Assembly (NCBI RefSeq): GCF_016862515.1
Contig: NZ_BONC01000042.1
Span: 1 to 64,000 of the forward strand
Origin: Asanoa iriomotensis
GTDB lineage: Bacteria > Actinomycetota > Actinomycetes > Mycobacteriales > Micromonosporaceae
Length of the DNA: 64,000 nucleotides
Reading direction: 5' to 3'
Under the pieces are notes generated by a model that saw nothing but the letters and a program-made list of their open reading frames with translations, had not been told where the DNA came from and made no database searches. Position 1 is the stretch's first letter. Every line of letters starts with the position of its first letter. Shown here piece by piece: positions 1 through 10,344 of the stretch. The position numbers and the translations under genes are program-made.

Positions 1-58
1 ACCAAACGACGCCTGGACTCCCGTCTCGGCTCACGTTGAGCGGCAGGACAGGCCCAGG

Positions 59-3000
59 TCACGCCGCCTCGGCGGCGTCCATCGCCTTGTAGATGCGTTG
101 TTCCGAGACCGGGTAGGGGGTGCCCAGCGCCTGGGCGAACACGTTGACCCGCAGTTCCTCGATCATCCAGCGGATCTCCGTGACCGCCTCCGCGCGCCGG
201 CGGCTCGGTGACAGGGCCGCCATCATCGCCTCGTACTCCTTCTGCACCTGGGCGATCCGGGCCTGGCCGGCGCGGTCCCGGGCCGGGTCCTGGCCCAGCC
301 GGTCCAGCCGCCGCTCCGCCGCCGCCATGTAGCGCGGCAGGTCGCCCAGGTGGGTCCAGCCGGTCGCGGTCACGAAGCCGGCGTAGATCAGCGACGAGAT
401 CTGCGCCCGCACGTCGCTGCGCGCCGCCAGCGCGTCGAGCGACGTCATCCGCGAGATCTGCTGCTCCACCGCATGCTGCGCCGCCAGCGCCCGCTCCACC
501 CGGTCGACGACCAGGACCACCGTGTCGACCAGATCGGCCCGCACCTGGTCGCGCAGCGCCGCGAACGCGGCCGGGTCCCAAGCCGGGCCGCCGGCCTGGG
601 CGACCAGCCGGTCGACGGCGGCGCCCGCACAGTCCCGCAGGAGCTCCGCCACCCCCCGGTGCGGATTGCGGGACAGCGCCAGCTTCTGCTGGTTGGTCAA
701 CCGGCCCTGCAGGAACGTCGCCGGGTTCGGCAGCGTCAACAGCAACAGGCGCCGCGTGCCGGCGACCATCGCCGCGGCCTGTTCCGCGGCCGTGTCGAAC
801 ACCTCGACGCCGACCGTGGCGCCCTCGTCGACCAGCGCCGGATAGGCCGTCACCCGGAACCCCGCGCGATCCTGCTCCAGCGACCGGGGGAGAGGGCCGA
901 AGTCCCACGCCGTCAGGCCGGTGCGGGCGATGCCGGGCGCGGCCGCGGTGACGGTCGCGCGTACCTCCGCCTTGAGCTGCGCCTGCAACGCCGGCAGGTC
1001 CTTGCCGCGGGCCACCTCGCGGTCGCCGTCGACCACCCGGTAGGTCAGCTTCAGGTGCTCGGGCACCCGCCCGTAGTCCCAGGCGTCGTGCGGCACCGTC
1101 ACACCGGTCATCCGGCGCAGCTCATTGGTCACGGCGTCCACGAGCGACACACCGTCGGCGGGCCGGATCCGGGCCAGCACCGCGCGCGCGAAGTCGGGCG
1201 CCGGCACGAAGTTGGTGCGGATCGCCTTGGGCAGCGAGCGGAGCAGTGCGATCACCAGGTCCTCGCGCAGACCCGGCACCTGCCAGTCGAAGTCCTCGGG
1301 CCGCACCTGGCCCAGCATCGGCAGCGGCACGTCGACCGTGACACCGTCGTTCGTGGACCCCGGCGCGAACTCGTACGTCAGCGGCAACGGCGCCGACTCG
1401 GAGCGCCACACGTCGGGATAGGCGCCGGGGTCGACGTCGCCGCGGCCGGCGTTGACGAGGAACTCGCGCGTGAACGTGAGCAGCGCCGGGTCGCGCCGCC
1501 GCTCGGCCTTCCACCACGTGTCGAAGTGCCGTCCCGACACCACGTCGGCGGGGATCCGCGCGTCGTAGAACGAGAACAGGGTCTCGTCGTCGACCAGGAT
1601 GTCGCGCCGCCGCACCCGGTCCTCCAGCGCCGCCACCGACTCCAGCAGCGCGGCGTTGTCGCTGAAGAACCGGTGGTTGGTGGTCCAGTCGCCCTCGACC
1701 AGCGCGTGCCGGATGAACAGCTCGCGGGACAGCGCCGGGTCGATCCGGCCGTACTGGACCCGCCGGCCGACCACGATCGGCACGCCGAACAGCGTCACCC
1801 GCTCGACGGCGACCACCGACGCCTGCTTCTTCTCCCAGTGGGGCTCGCTGTAGCTGCGCTTGACGAGATGGGCCGCGAGCGGCTCGACCCACTCGGGCTC
1901 GATCCGCGCGTTGACCCGCGCCCACAGCCGGGAGGTCTCGACCAGCTCGGCCGACATCACGTACCGCGGCGGCTTCTTGGTCAAGGTCGAACCCGGGAAG
2001 ATGGCGAAGCGCGCGCCCCGGGCACCCAGGTATTCGCGCTTCTCGCCCTCCCGCAGCCCGATCTGCGAGAGCAACCCCGCCAGCAGCGACTGGTGCAGCC
2101 GGTCGGGGTCGGGCGACGACGACGCCACCAGCGACAGCGACTTGGTCACCTGCCGGAGCTGGGCGTGGATGTCCTGCCATTCCCGCACCCGCAGGTAGTT
2201 GAGGTGTTCGGCCCGGCACAGCCGGCGGAACGCGCTGGAGGACAGTTCGCGCTGCCGGTCGCGCAGGTGCCGCCACAGGTTGAGGTAGGCGACGAAGTCC
2301 GAGGTCGGGTCGGCGAACCGGGCGTGCAACTGGTCGGCGTGCGCGCGGTGCTCGACCGGCCGTTCGCGCGGGTCCTGGATGGACAGTGCGGCCGCGACCA
2401 CCGACACCTCGTCGAGGCAGCCGTTGCGGTCGGCCTCCAGCACCATCCGGCCCAGCCGCGGGTCGACGGGGAGCTGCGCCAGTCGCCGGCCGACGTCGGT
2501 GAGCCGCTTCGCGTCGTCCAGCGCGCCCAGCTCCTGCAGCAGCGCCACACCGTCGGTGATGTTGCGCCGGTCCGGCGGGTCGATGAACGGGAACTTCGCG
2601 ATGTCGCCCAGACCGATCGCGGTCATCTGAAGAATGACCGAGGCGAGGTTGGTACGCAGGATCTCCGGCTCGGTGTATTCGGCGCGGGAGAGGAAGTCCT
2701 GCTCGTCGTAGAGCCGGATGCAGATGCCCGGCGACGTCCGTCCACTGCGGCCCTTGCGCTGGTTGGCCGACGCCTGCGAGACCCGCTCGATCGGCAGCCG
2801 CTGCACCTTGAGCCGGTGGCTGTAGCGGGAGATCCGCGCGGTGCCCGGGTCGACCACGTACTTGATGCCGGGAACCGTCAGCGAGGTCTCCGCGACGTTG
2901 GTGGCGAGCACGACCCGGCGGCCGGTGTGCGGCTGGAAGACCCGGTGCTGCTCGGCGGCGGACAGCCGGGCGTAGAGCGGCACCACCTCCAGCAGGGGCA

Positions 3001-3970
3001 GGTCCAGGCGGCCCAGCGCGTCGGCGGTGTCCCGGATCTCCCGCTCGCCGCTCAGGAAGACCAGGATGTCGCCCGGCCCCTCGGCGGCCAGCTCGGTGAC
3101 CGCGTCGCCGATCGCCTGGATCGGGTCGCGCACGACCGCGCCGGCGACCTCCTCGTCGTCCTCGTCGTCTACGGCCTCCTCCAGCACGAGGGGCCGGTAG
3201 CGGACCTCGACCGGGTACGTGCGCCCGGACACCTCCACCACCGGCGCCGGCTCGCCGGACGCCTGCCGGAAGTGCTGGGCGAACCGTTCCGTCTCGATGG
3301 TCGCCGAGGTGATGATCACCTTGAGGTCGGGCCGGCGGGGCAGGAGTGACGCCAGGTAACCGAGGATGAAGTCGATGTTGAGGCTGCGCTCGTGCGCCTC
3401 GTCGATCACCAGCGTGTCGTACCGCAGCAGGTCCCGGTCGTTCTGCAGCTCCGCCAGCAGGATGCCGTCGGTCATCAGCTTGACCAGCGTGTCGTCGCCG
3501 CCCCGGTCGGTGAACCGGACCTTGTAGCCGACGGTGCTGCCCAGCGGCGTGCCGAGCTCCTCGGCGATCCGGTCGGCGACCGTGCGGGCGGCCAGCCGGC
3601 GGGGCTGGGTGTGCCCGATCTGACCGCGGACGCCCCGGCCCAGCTCCAGGCAGATCTTGGGGATCTGGGTCGTCTTGCCGGACCCGGTCTCGCCGGCGAC
3701 GATCACCACCTGGTGGTCGCGGATCGCCGCCGCGATGTCGTCGCGCCGCTCGCTGACCGGCAGCTCGGCCGGGTAGCGGATCACCGGGACAGCCGCCTGC
3801 CGGGCGGCGACCCGGCCCTGCGCCGCGTCGACCTCGGCCTCGATGGCGGCGAGCGCCGCGGCCTTCTTGGTGGCGTCGCGGATCTTGCGCGTGCCCTCCA
3901 GCCGCCGGCCCAGCCGGTGCGCGTCACGCAGGGTCAGGGTCGACAGGCGGGCGGGCAAGGGCGCGTTCAT
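59..3970 (-). CDS. hrpA: ATP-dependent RNA helicase HrpA
   Basis: DEAH-box RNA helicase of 1303 residues, the usual length for HrpA. It is expected to unwind or remodel RNA in the cytoplasm, with roles in mRNA processing and ribosome rescue. Visible motifs are Walker A GETGSGKT (93-100), DEAH (190-193), SAT near 222, and a QRKGRSGR-type motif VI near 400. These are followed by the helicase-associated and OB-fold regions and a long C-terminal DUF3418 part typical of HrpA. The ATG at 3970 is the only sensible start. The gene lies 32 bp downstream of the AlkZ-like gene on the same strand, so the two may be cotranscribed. No lesion was seen. The family call is secure; the physiological substrate is not known from sequence. 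Confidence 0.96.
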   Translation of the reverse strand: MNAPLPARLSTLTLRDAHRLGRRLEGTRKIRDATKKAAALAAIEAEVDAAQGRVAARQAAVPVIRYPAELPVSERRDDIAAAIRDHQVVIVAGETGSGKTTQIPKICLELGRGVRGQIGHTQPRRLAARTVADRIAEELGTPLGSTVGYKVRFTDRGGDDTLVKLMTDGILLAELQNDRDLLRYDTLVIDEAHERSLNIDFILGYLASLLPRRPDLKVIITSATIETERFAQHFRQASGEPAPVVEVSGRTYPVEVRYRPLVLEEAVDDEDDEEVAGAVVRDPIQAIGDAVTELAAEGPGDILVFLSGEREIRDTADALGRLDLPLLEVVPLYARLSAAEQHRVFQPHTGRRVVLATNVAETSLTVPGIKYVVDPGTARISRYSHRLKVQRLPIERVSQASANQRKGRSGRTSPGICIRLYDEQDFLSRAEYTEPEILRTNLASVILQMTAIGLGDIAKFPFIDPPDRRNITDGVALLQELGALDDAKRLTDVGRRLAQLPVDPRLGRMVLEADRNGCLDEVSVVAAALSIQDPRERPVEHRAHADQLHARFADPTSDFVAYLNLWRHLRDRQRELSSSAFRRLCRAEHLNYLRVREWQDIHAQLRQVTKSLSLVASSSPDPDRLHQSLLAGLLSQIGLREGEKREYLGARGARFAIFPGSTLTKKPPRYVMSAELVETSRLWARVNARIEPEWVEPLAAHLVKRSYSEPHWEKKQASVVAVERVTLFGVPIVVGRRVQYGRIDPALSRELFIRHALVEGDWTTNHRFFSDNAALLESVAALEDRVRRRDILVDDETLFSFYDARIPADVVSGRHFDTWWKAERRRDPALLTFTREFLVNAGRGDVDPGAYPDVWRSESAPLPLTYEFAPGSTNDGVTVDVPLPMLGQVRPEDFDWQVPGLREDLVIALLRSLPKAIRTNFVPAPDFARAVLARIRPADGVSLVDAVTNELRRMTGVTVPHDAWDYGRVPEHLKLTYRVVDGDREVARGKDLPALQAQLKAEVRATVTAAAPGIARTGLTAWDFGPLPRSLEQDRAGFRVTAYPALVDEGATVGVEVFDTAAEQAAAMVAGTRRLLLLTLPNPATFLQGRLTNQQKLALSRNPHRGVAELLRDCAGAAVDRLVAQAGGPAWDPAAFAALRDQVRADLVDTVVLVVDRVERALAAQHAVEQQISRMTSLDALAARSDVRAQISSLIYAGFVTATGWTHLGDLPRYMAAAERRLDRLGQDPARDRAGQARIAQVQKEYEAMMAALSPSRRRAEAVTEIRWMIEELRVNVFAQALGTPYPVSEQRIYKAMDAAEAA

Positions 3971-4002
3971 CTCGCGCCCAAGGATAGGCGGGACGGCGGT
4001 GA

Positions 4003-5172
4003 TCAGCTCGTGGTTATCCGTACGACGTGATCTTTGGCGGTCGGCTCCGTGAAGCGGACCAGGCCCTCACCCTCGGCCTCGACCGCCGCGGCGGCCGCTT
4101 TGGTCAGGTTGTCGAAGGCGTTGACCGTGAGCGTCGCCACTCCGCGCTTGGTCTCGGACGACCAGACCCCCGCGACCAGACCGTCCACCAGCAGGGTGGG
4201 CAGCCAGCGCAGGTTCCGCTTGAGATAGACCCGCTCCTTGTGCGCGTCGGGCAGGATCCGGGCCCGGCGGTTGGCGGCGTACGCCAGCAGCGCGTTGTCG
4301 AACGCCGGCAGGAACCGCGGCGGCGCGTCCGTGTCGTCGGCCGGCCGGGGCGCGCCAGGCAGGTCGTAGAGCGTCCGCCGGCCACCCGCCTCGCCGAGCG
4401 TGAGCAGGTCGAGCCGGTCGATCGCGGCCTTGACCGGCCCGGCCGTGGCGCCGAGCCAGTAGGCGATGTCGTCGGCACCGGCCGGCCCGAACGCGCCCAG
4501 GTGCCGGGTGACCGCCGTCTCCCACGCCTTTTCGCTGGTCAGACCGTTCGGGGTGGGCGGGCCGGCGTGGTAGGCGGCCGGGGTCTTGGCACCCCAGTCG
4601 CCGTTCGCGGGCACCTTGACGAAGGCCGGCTGGGCCCGGAACGGGCGCCACTTGTATTCCCGCTGGGCCGCCACCGCCTTGTCGGGCAGGGCATCCGGGT
4701 GGTCTTCCACCCACTGGTCCGCGAACGCCGTCAGCTCGTCGCCGGTGCGAGCCTGCTTCGCGTACGCGATGGTCGCCTTCAGCATGTCGTCGGCGCGCTC
4801 CGGTGTCTCGACGCCGCGCAGCAACCAGCCGCCGACCCCGGTCTCCGCGGCGATCCGGGCCCAGCTCGGGTGCTCGGCCGCGCTGACGAGGTGGAGGGTG
4901 CGGCGCATGAGGATGCCGGTGACGACGTCGCCCTTGCCGAGCACGGCCCACAGGTCGTCGTGGGCGAAGTCGGCCAGCCGGCTCCAGAGGCCGACGGGTG
5001 GCGAGGACCACTGTTGAGCCTGAAGTGCGCCCACCTGTTCGATAGCCGACACCAGTGCTTTGCCGCTGTGCTTACCGCCACCTGGTCCGATATGCCTGTC
5101 CAGCAGGCCCTGGCGGGCCAGCAGCGCGCGGTTCAGACCCACCGCGGTCGCGGTATCTTGGGGAGTTCGCAT
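4003..5172 (-). CDS. winged-helix DNA-binding protein, AlkZ/YcaQ-like (HTH_42)
   Basis: Protein of 389 residues of the HTH_42 family, which includes the DNA glycosylases AlkZ and YcaQ that remove alkylated or cross-linked bases. The N-terminal helix carries GALQAQQW; QAQ at about 51-53 matches the QxQ/QxD catalytic motif of that group. The C-terminal part has the conserved PAFDN and hydrophobic segments of the family (FLPAFDNALL, LLVDGLVAGVW). I chose the ATG at 5172, since upstream codons would run further into the divergent HelR gene, whose TTG start is only 31 bp away. A regulator role is the alternative. Glycosylase activity is inferred from the motif alone. hrpA follows on the same strand. 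Confidence 0.8.
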   Translation of the reverse strand: MRTPQDTATAVGLNRALLARQGLLDRHIGPGGGKHSGKALVSAIEQVGALQAQQWSSPPVGLWSRLADFAHDDLWAVLGKGDVVTGILMRRTLHLVSAAEHPSWARIAAETGVGGWLLRGVETPERADDMLKATIAYAKQARTGDELTAFADQWVEDHPDALPDKAVAAQREYKWRPFRAQPAFVKVPANGDWGAKTPAAYHAGPPTPNGLTSEKAWETAVTRHLGAFGPAGADDIAYWLGATAGPVKAAIDRLDLLTLGEAGGRRTLYDLPGAPRPADDTDAPPRFLPAFDNALLAYAANRRARILPDAHKERVYLKRNLRWLPTLLVDGLVAGVWSSETKRGVATLTVNAFDNLTKAAAAAVEAEGEGLVRFTEPTAKDHVVRITTS

Positions 5173-5203
5173 GGTTCCCGGTTCGCTTCCGGAGGAAAAG
5201 TCG

Positions 5204-7549
5204 TTGTCTGAGCGCGTTGATCCTAGTCGCGTCCTCGATCCCACAGACTCACCCGCCGAGATGGAAGCTGAGCAAAAGCACCTGACGGGGCTCTACGACC
5301 GCCTGGACGCGATGCGGGCGCTGGCCGAGCAGCGCCTCGCGGGCGTCCTCGAGGCCACCGGCGGCACGCCGCAGGCCCGGTCACAGCGCGAGTCGTCGGT
5401 CGGTATGTACACCGAGCAGCTCGGCCAGCTCTCCGCGGTGGAGAGCGGGCTGTGCTTCGGCCGGCTCGACCCGGAGTCCGGCGACCCGCTCTACATCGGC
5501 CGGATCGGCATCTTCGACGAGGCCGGCGACTACGAGCCGCTGCTGCTCGACTGGCGGGCGCCCGCGTCGCGGCCGTTCTACCTCGCCACCGCGGCCGACC
5601 CGCTGGGCATCCGCCGGCGCCGGCACATCCGCTCCAAGGGGCGCACGGTGGTCGCGCTCGACGACGAGGTGCTCGACCTGTCCGACGCGGCCGGCTCCGC
5701 CAACCGGGAGGGTCTCGCCGGCGAGGCGGCGCTGCTCGCCGCGGTCGACGCCCGGCGCACGGGGCGCATGCGCGACATCGTCGAGACGATCCAGGCCGAA
5801 CAGGACCGGATCATCCGCGCCGACCTGAGCGGGGTGCTGGTCGTCCAAGGTGGCCCGGGCACCGGCAAGACCGCGGTGGCGCTGCACCGGGCCGCGTACC
5901 TGCTCTACACCCACCGCCGCGAGCTGTCGTCGCGGGCCGTGCTGGTCGTCGGTCCCAACCCGACGTTCCTGCGCTACATCTCGCACGTGCTGCCGTCGCT
6001 GGCCGAGACCGGCGTGCTGCTGTGGACGCTCGGCGACCTCTACCCGGGCGTGACCGCGCGCGGCGAGGAGCCCGAGCAGATCGCCGCGATCAAGGGCCGG
6101 GCCGCCATGGTCGACGTGCTCGCCGCCGCGATCGCCGACCGGCAGGAGCTGCCCGCCGAGCCGATCACCGTCGAGCTCGACCAGGAGACCCTGACGGTCG
6201 ACCGCGACCTGGTCAGCGCGGCGCGCGACCGGGCGCGGCGCTCCGGCCGGCCGCACAACCTGGCCCGCGAGGTGTTCGCGAACGCGGTTACCGAGGGGCT
6301 CGTGGCCCAGATGGCGGAGATCATCGGCACCGACCCGTACGCCGACGACCCGCTCGGCGAGGGCGACGCGCCCGGCGACCCGATGCTGATGGGCGCGGCC
6401 GACCTCGCGGACATCCGGGCCGAGTTGGACGCCGATCCGGGTGTACGCGCGGCGCTGGACGCGCTCTGGCCCCCGCTGACCCCGCAGCGCCTGCTGCGCG
6501 AGCTGTTCTCCTCGGCCGAGCGGCTGGCCGCGGCCCGGGTCGCCGCCGACGGCACCGAGCTGCTCACCCTGGCCGAGGCCGCGTCGTTGACCCGCCCGGT
6601 GAACGCGGCGTGGACCCCGGCCGACGCGCCGCTGCTCGACGAGGCCGCCGAGCAGCTCGGCGAGCTGCCCGACGCGGAGGCCGCCGCCCGCCGGCTGGCC
6701 GACCGGGTCCGCCGTTCCGAGCTGGCCTACGCCGAGGGCGCTCTGGAGATCGCCCGCGGTTCGGCCTCGATCGACGTGGAGGACGAGGACGACCCCGAGC
6801 TGCTGCTGGTCACCGACCTGCTGGACGCCTCGCGGCTGGCCGAGCGGCAGGAGGACGGCCTGCGGCTCAGCGCCGCCGAGCGGGCCGCCCGCGACCGGAA
6901 GTGGGCGTTCGGGCACATCATCGTCGACGAGGCGCAGGAGCTGTCGCCGATGGCGTGGCGGCTGCTGATGCGCCGGGCGCCGAGCCGGTCGATGACCGTG
7001 GTGGGCGACATCGCGCAGACCGGCGACCCGGCCGGCGCCTCGGCCTGGTCCGAGGTGTTCGACCCGTACGTGGCCGACCGCTGGAAGCTGGCCGAGCTGA
7101 CGGTCAACTACCGCACGCCGGCCGAGGTGATGTCGCTGGCCGGCGAGGTGCTGGCGCGGATCGACCCGGCGGCCACCCCGCCGCGCTCGGTCCGTTCGAC
7201 GGGTCGGCCGCCGGTGCTGGGCCGCGTCGACGAGCTGGGCTCGGTGCTCGCGGCCGAGGCGGCGGCGCTGGGCGACGGGCGGCTCGCGGTGATCGCGCCG
7301 GCCGGTCGCGTCGCCGGGTTGGCCGACGAGGTGCGCGCGGCGCTGCCGGACCTGGCGGTCGCGGTCGGCGACGAGCCCGACCTGGAGAGCCCCGTCGCGG
7401 TGCTCTCCGCCCGGCAGGCGAAGGGTCTGGAGTTCGACGCGGTCGTGGTCGCCGATCCCGACGGCATCGAGGCGGAGTCGCCGCGGGGCCTCAACGACCT
7501 CTACGTCGCCCTGACCCGCGCCACCCAGCGGCTGACCGTCCTCAAGTGA
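5204..7549 (+). CDS. helR: HelR/HelD-type RNA polymerase recycling ATPase
   Basis: UvrD/Rep-like superfamily 1 ATPase of 781 residues. HelR proteins displace stalled or rifampicin-bound RNA polymerase in actinobacteria; this role is family knowledge. Walker A GGPGTGKT lies at about 217-224, Walker B IIVDEAQE near 573, a QAKGLEFD motif near 735, and the LYVALTRATQRL motif VI at the C-terminus. The start is set by a strong site: GGAGGAA at 5191-5197, then six bases, then TTG at 5204 in frame. An in-frame ATG at 5171 has no ribosome site. The gene is divergent from the AlkZ-like gene with 31 bp between start codons, so both promoters must lie inside the opposite reading frame. It ends in a strong hairpin terminator. 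Confidence 0.88.
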   Translation: MSERVDPSRVLDPTDSPAEMEAEQKHLTGLYDRLDAMRALAEQRLAGVLEATGGTPQARSQRESSVGMYTEQLGQLSAVESGLCFGRLDPESGDPLYIGRIGIFDEAGDYEPLLLDWRAPASRPFYLATAADPLGIRRRRHIRSKGRTVVALDDEVLDLSDAAGSANREGLAGEAALLAAVDARRTGRMRDIVETIQAEQDRIIRADLSGVLVVQGGPGTGKTAVALHRAAYLLYTHRRELSSRAVLVVGPNPTFLRYISHVLPSLAETGVLLWTLGDLYPGVTARGEEPEQIAAIKGRAAMVDVLAAAIADRQELPAEPITVELDQETLTVDRDLVSAARDRARRSGRPHNLAREVFANAVTEGLVAQMAEIIGTDPYADDPLGEGDAPGDPMLMGAADLADIRAELDADPGVRAALDALWPPLTPQRLLRELFSSAERLAAARVAADGTELLTLAEAASLTRPVNAAWTPADAPLLDEAAEQLGELPDAEAAARRLADRVRRSELAYAEGALEIARGSASIDVEDEDDPELLLVTDLLDASRLAERQEDGLRLSAAERAARDRKWAFGHIIVDEAQELSPMAWRLLMRRAPSRSMTVVGDIAQTGDPAGASAWSEVFDPYVADRWKLAELTVNYRTPAEVMSLAGEVLARIDPAATPPRSVRSTGRPPVLGRVDELGSVLAAEAAALGDGRLAVIAPAGRVAGLADEVRAALPDLAVAVGDEPDLESPVAVLSARQAKGLEFDAVVVADPDGIEAESPRGLNDLYVALTRATQRLTVLK

Positions 7550-7552
7550 GGG

Positions 7553-7587
7553 TGCTGGCCGGGGACCCCCGTGCTCCCCGGCCAGCA
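7553..7587. terminator. bidirectional hairpin terminator
   Basis: Perfect 13-bp stem (7553-7565 with 7575-7587, arm TGCTGGCCGGGGA) and a 9-nt loop. It starts 3 bp after the HelR stop and lies 5 bp before the stop of the convergent ABC permease. There is no U tract, as is common in high-GC actinobacteria. The position between convergent stops supports termination in both directions. Confidence 0.85.
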
Positions 7588-7592
7588 GGTCT

Positions 7593-8330
7593 TCAGTGGA
7601 AGCGGCGGCCTTCGTCGCGGCGGTAGGCCCAGACCGCGACCGCGCCGGCCGCGACCGTCCAGACGGCGAGCATCACCAGCGACAGCGGCCGCACCGGGTA
7701 GTCGCCGACCGCCGCCCACATGAGCTCGACCGCACCGCGGGTGGGCAGGTAGGGGGCGATCGCTTGGATGAAGCCCGGTGCCTGGCCGGGCGCGGACATC
7801 AGGCCACCGCCGAACGCCAGCGGGAAGAAGATGACCTGGCAGACGACGAGCGCGGCCTTGAGCGGCAGCGCGTACCCGATGGCCAGGCCCATCAGGGTGA
7901 ACGGCAGCGCGCCGACGAACACCGTGCCCAGGCCCAGCAGGAAACCGGCCGGCGTCACTGTCGCCTCGGTGAACAGGGCGCCGATCAGCACCACGGGCAC
8001 GAGCGACACGAGGGCCATCGTCATGCCGGCGAGGATCCGGCCGGCGAACCGCGGCCCGGCACCGGCGGCGAGCGTGCGCGTGTAGCCGTCCCACGGCTGG
8101 GACCGGTCGTCGGCCACGCCCACGCCGTACGTGAACAGGCTGCTCACCATGATGGAGAACGTGACCATGGAGGCCGTCGCGAAGGTGGCGGCCACCGGGT
8201 CGTCGCCCGCGAACGGCACGACGAAGAAGAGCATCGAGGCGGCCGGGAAGAACGCCGAGCCGATCAGCGCGATCGGGATGCGGATGGTCTCGAGGAGCTG
8301 GTATCTGGCGTGGACGAGGGCGAGCGTCAA
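7593..8330 (-). CDS. ABC transporter permease (ABC-2 type)
   Basis: Integral membrane protein of 245 residues with about six hydrophobic segments (for example near 18-38, 50-75, 100-125, 135-165 and 215-235). It is the membrane partner of the ATPase encoded just upstream, as in ABC-2 exporters for drugs or lipids. The start is the TTG at 8330: the minus strand reads GGAGGAG then CACCC then TTG, and codons further upstream fall inside the ATPase gene. It is the last gene of a four-gene operon, 16 bp after the ATPase stop. Substrate unknown. Confidence 0.85.
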   Translation of the reverse strand: MTLALVHARYQLLETIRIPIALIGSAFFPAASMLFFVVPFAGDDPVAATFATASMVTFSIMVSSLFTYGVGVADDRSQPWDGYTRTLAAGAGPRFAGRILAGMTMALVSLVPVVLIGALFTEATVTPAGFLLGLGTVFVGALPFTLMGLAIGYALPLKAALVVCQVIFFPLAFGGGLMSAPGQAPGFIQAIAPYLPTRGAVELMWAAVGDYPVRPLSLVMLAVWTVAAGAVAVWAYRRDEGRRFH

Positions 8331-8346
8331 GGGGTGCTCCTCCTTC

Positions 8347-9227
<881 letters not shown>

Positions 9228-9231
<4 letters not shown>

Positions 9232-9545
9232 GCCTTCTCCTTGATGTCCGGGGGTTGCAGCAGGGCGCGCACGGAGGCGGTGTATTCCTCGAACGCCGTC
9301 CGGCCGCGGTTGGTAAGCGCGACGAGGGTCATCGGGGTGCGGCCGCGGTGGGTCTTGGTGATCTCGACATAGCCGGCGTCCTCGAGCTTGCGCAGGTGCA
9401 CCGAGAGGTTGCCGGGCGTCATGCGCAGGACGTCCTGGAGGCGCGGGAACGCGATCTGGTCGCCGGTGCCCAACGTGGACAGTGCCGCCACGACCCGCAA
9501 CCGGGCCTGTGCGTGGATCACCGGGTCCAGCGGGGCATCGGTCAT
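9228..9545 (-). CDS. winged-helix transcriptional regulator
   Basis: Small DNA-binding protein of 105 residues with a single winged helix: FPRLQDVLRMTPGNLSVHLRKLEDAGYV as helix-turn-helix, followed by a wing (EITKTHRGRTPMTLVAL). It resembles the HTH_34/MarR-PadR-like regulators that accompany small ABC exporters. The ATG at 9545 overlaps the stop of the upstream membrane-protein gene (ATGA), and its own stop overlaps the ATPase start. It probably represses its own operon through the palindrome at 10192-10207; that link is an inference from position. Confidence 0.85.
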
Positions 9546-10192
9546 GCGGTGACCCGGCGGCGCCAGCGGCCGGCGAACGCGCCGAACACGATCATGCCGC
9601 CGCCGGCCGCGACGCACATGATCAGCGACTGCCAGCCCGGCCCGGCGAGGACGCCCGCGACGTTGACCACGGAGATCCAGACGCCGAGCTGGAAGAGCGT
9701 GCGGTTGAGCCAGATCGCGCCGCCGGCCATGTGCAGCGCGCCGGTGAGCGCGACCATGGTGGCCGACCAGACCAGCGTCCGCAGGTCCTCCGGCAGGGCG
9801 TCGCTGACCCGCACGAGGATCACCGTCGCGCCGGTGAACGCGATGCTCCAGGCCCAGCCGTAGTAGGCGCCGCGCCGGGAGGACTCGCCGACCACCGAAC
9901 CGTAGGCCCGCGCGCCGGTCAGCCCGGAGATCACGCCGGCGCCGACCAGCAGGGCGATCAGCGCGGCGACGGGCAGCCACTCGGGCAGGTCGACGAAGAC
10001 CCGGCCGTCGGGGCCGAACCGGAGGAACAGCAGGCCGAAGCCGATGAGCCAGGCGAACCCCCACGGCCAGTACCACCAGCGGTCGTCGATGTGGATGTGG
10101 CGCAGCGCGGCGGCGCGCTGCTCCTCGATCAGCCGGAGGGCCTCGGCCGGGTCGCCCGGCGGCTGGTCGTTGTCGACAAAGCTCTCACTCAC
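9542..10192 (-). CDS. membrane protein of unknown function, first gene of ABC operon
   Basis: Protein of 216 residues. A charged N-terminal part of about 45 residues (SESFVDNDQPPGDPAEALRL, then an RAAALRHI helix) precedes about five or six hydrophobic segments from WWYWPWGFAWLIGFGLLF onward. I recognise no family. The start is taken as GTG 10192, because the codons above it lie inside a palindrome and have no ribosome site. The transcript may be leaderless or nearly so. It is coupled by ATGA to the regulator gene, so it may be an accessory or sensor component of the exporter; this is only inferred from the operon. Confidence 0.7.
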   Translation of the reverse strand: MSESFVDNDQPPGDPAEALRLIEEQRAAALRHIHIDDRWWYWPWGFAWLIGFGLLFLRFGPDGRVFVDLPEWLPVAALIALLVGAGVISGLTGARAYGSVVGESSRRGAYYGWAWSIAFTGATVILVRVSDALPEDLRTLVWSATMVALTGALHMAGGAIWLNRTLFQLGVWISVVNVAGVLAGPGWQSLIMCVAAGGGMIVFGAFAGRWRRRVTA

Positions 10193-10207
10193 GTAAAGAA
10201 CTTTACG
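10192..10207. promoter_or_regulatory. palindromic operator/promoter of the ABC operon
   Basis: Perfect inverted repeat CGTAAAG-AA-CTTTACG whose last base is the first base of the GTG start at 10192. On the minus strand TAAAGT lies 7 bp before the GTG, consistent with a -10 box and a leaderless start. A TTGACT lies just upstream but too close to pair with it at normal spacing. The dyad is the natural site for the winged-helix regulator two genes down. Confidence 0.55.
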
Positions 10208-10344
10208 CCACAAAGTCAAGCGGCGGCGCCGGGCGTGCCCGTGCCGCTGCCCCGATCGATGGCCGAGGTCTGACCAAACCGCGATGGTGGGTGCCTCTTC
10301 GCCGGTAGCGTCGAAAGCTTCCGGGGTTTCGAAGGAGTGCCACC

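Noticed and set aside
350-3349. Plus-strand 999-codon open frame opposite hrpA
   Set aside because: It mirrors hrpA codons in a GC-rich gene, has Arg/His/Gln-rich composition and no ribosome site; hrpA has all helicase motifs.
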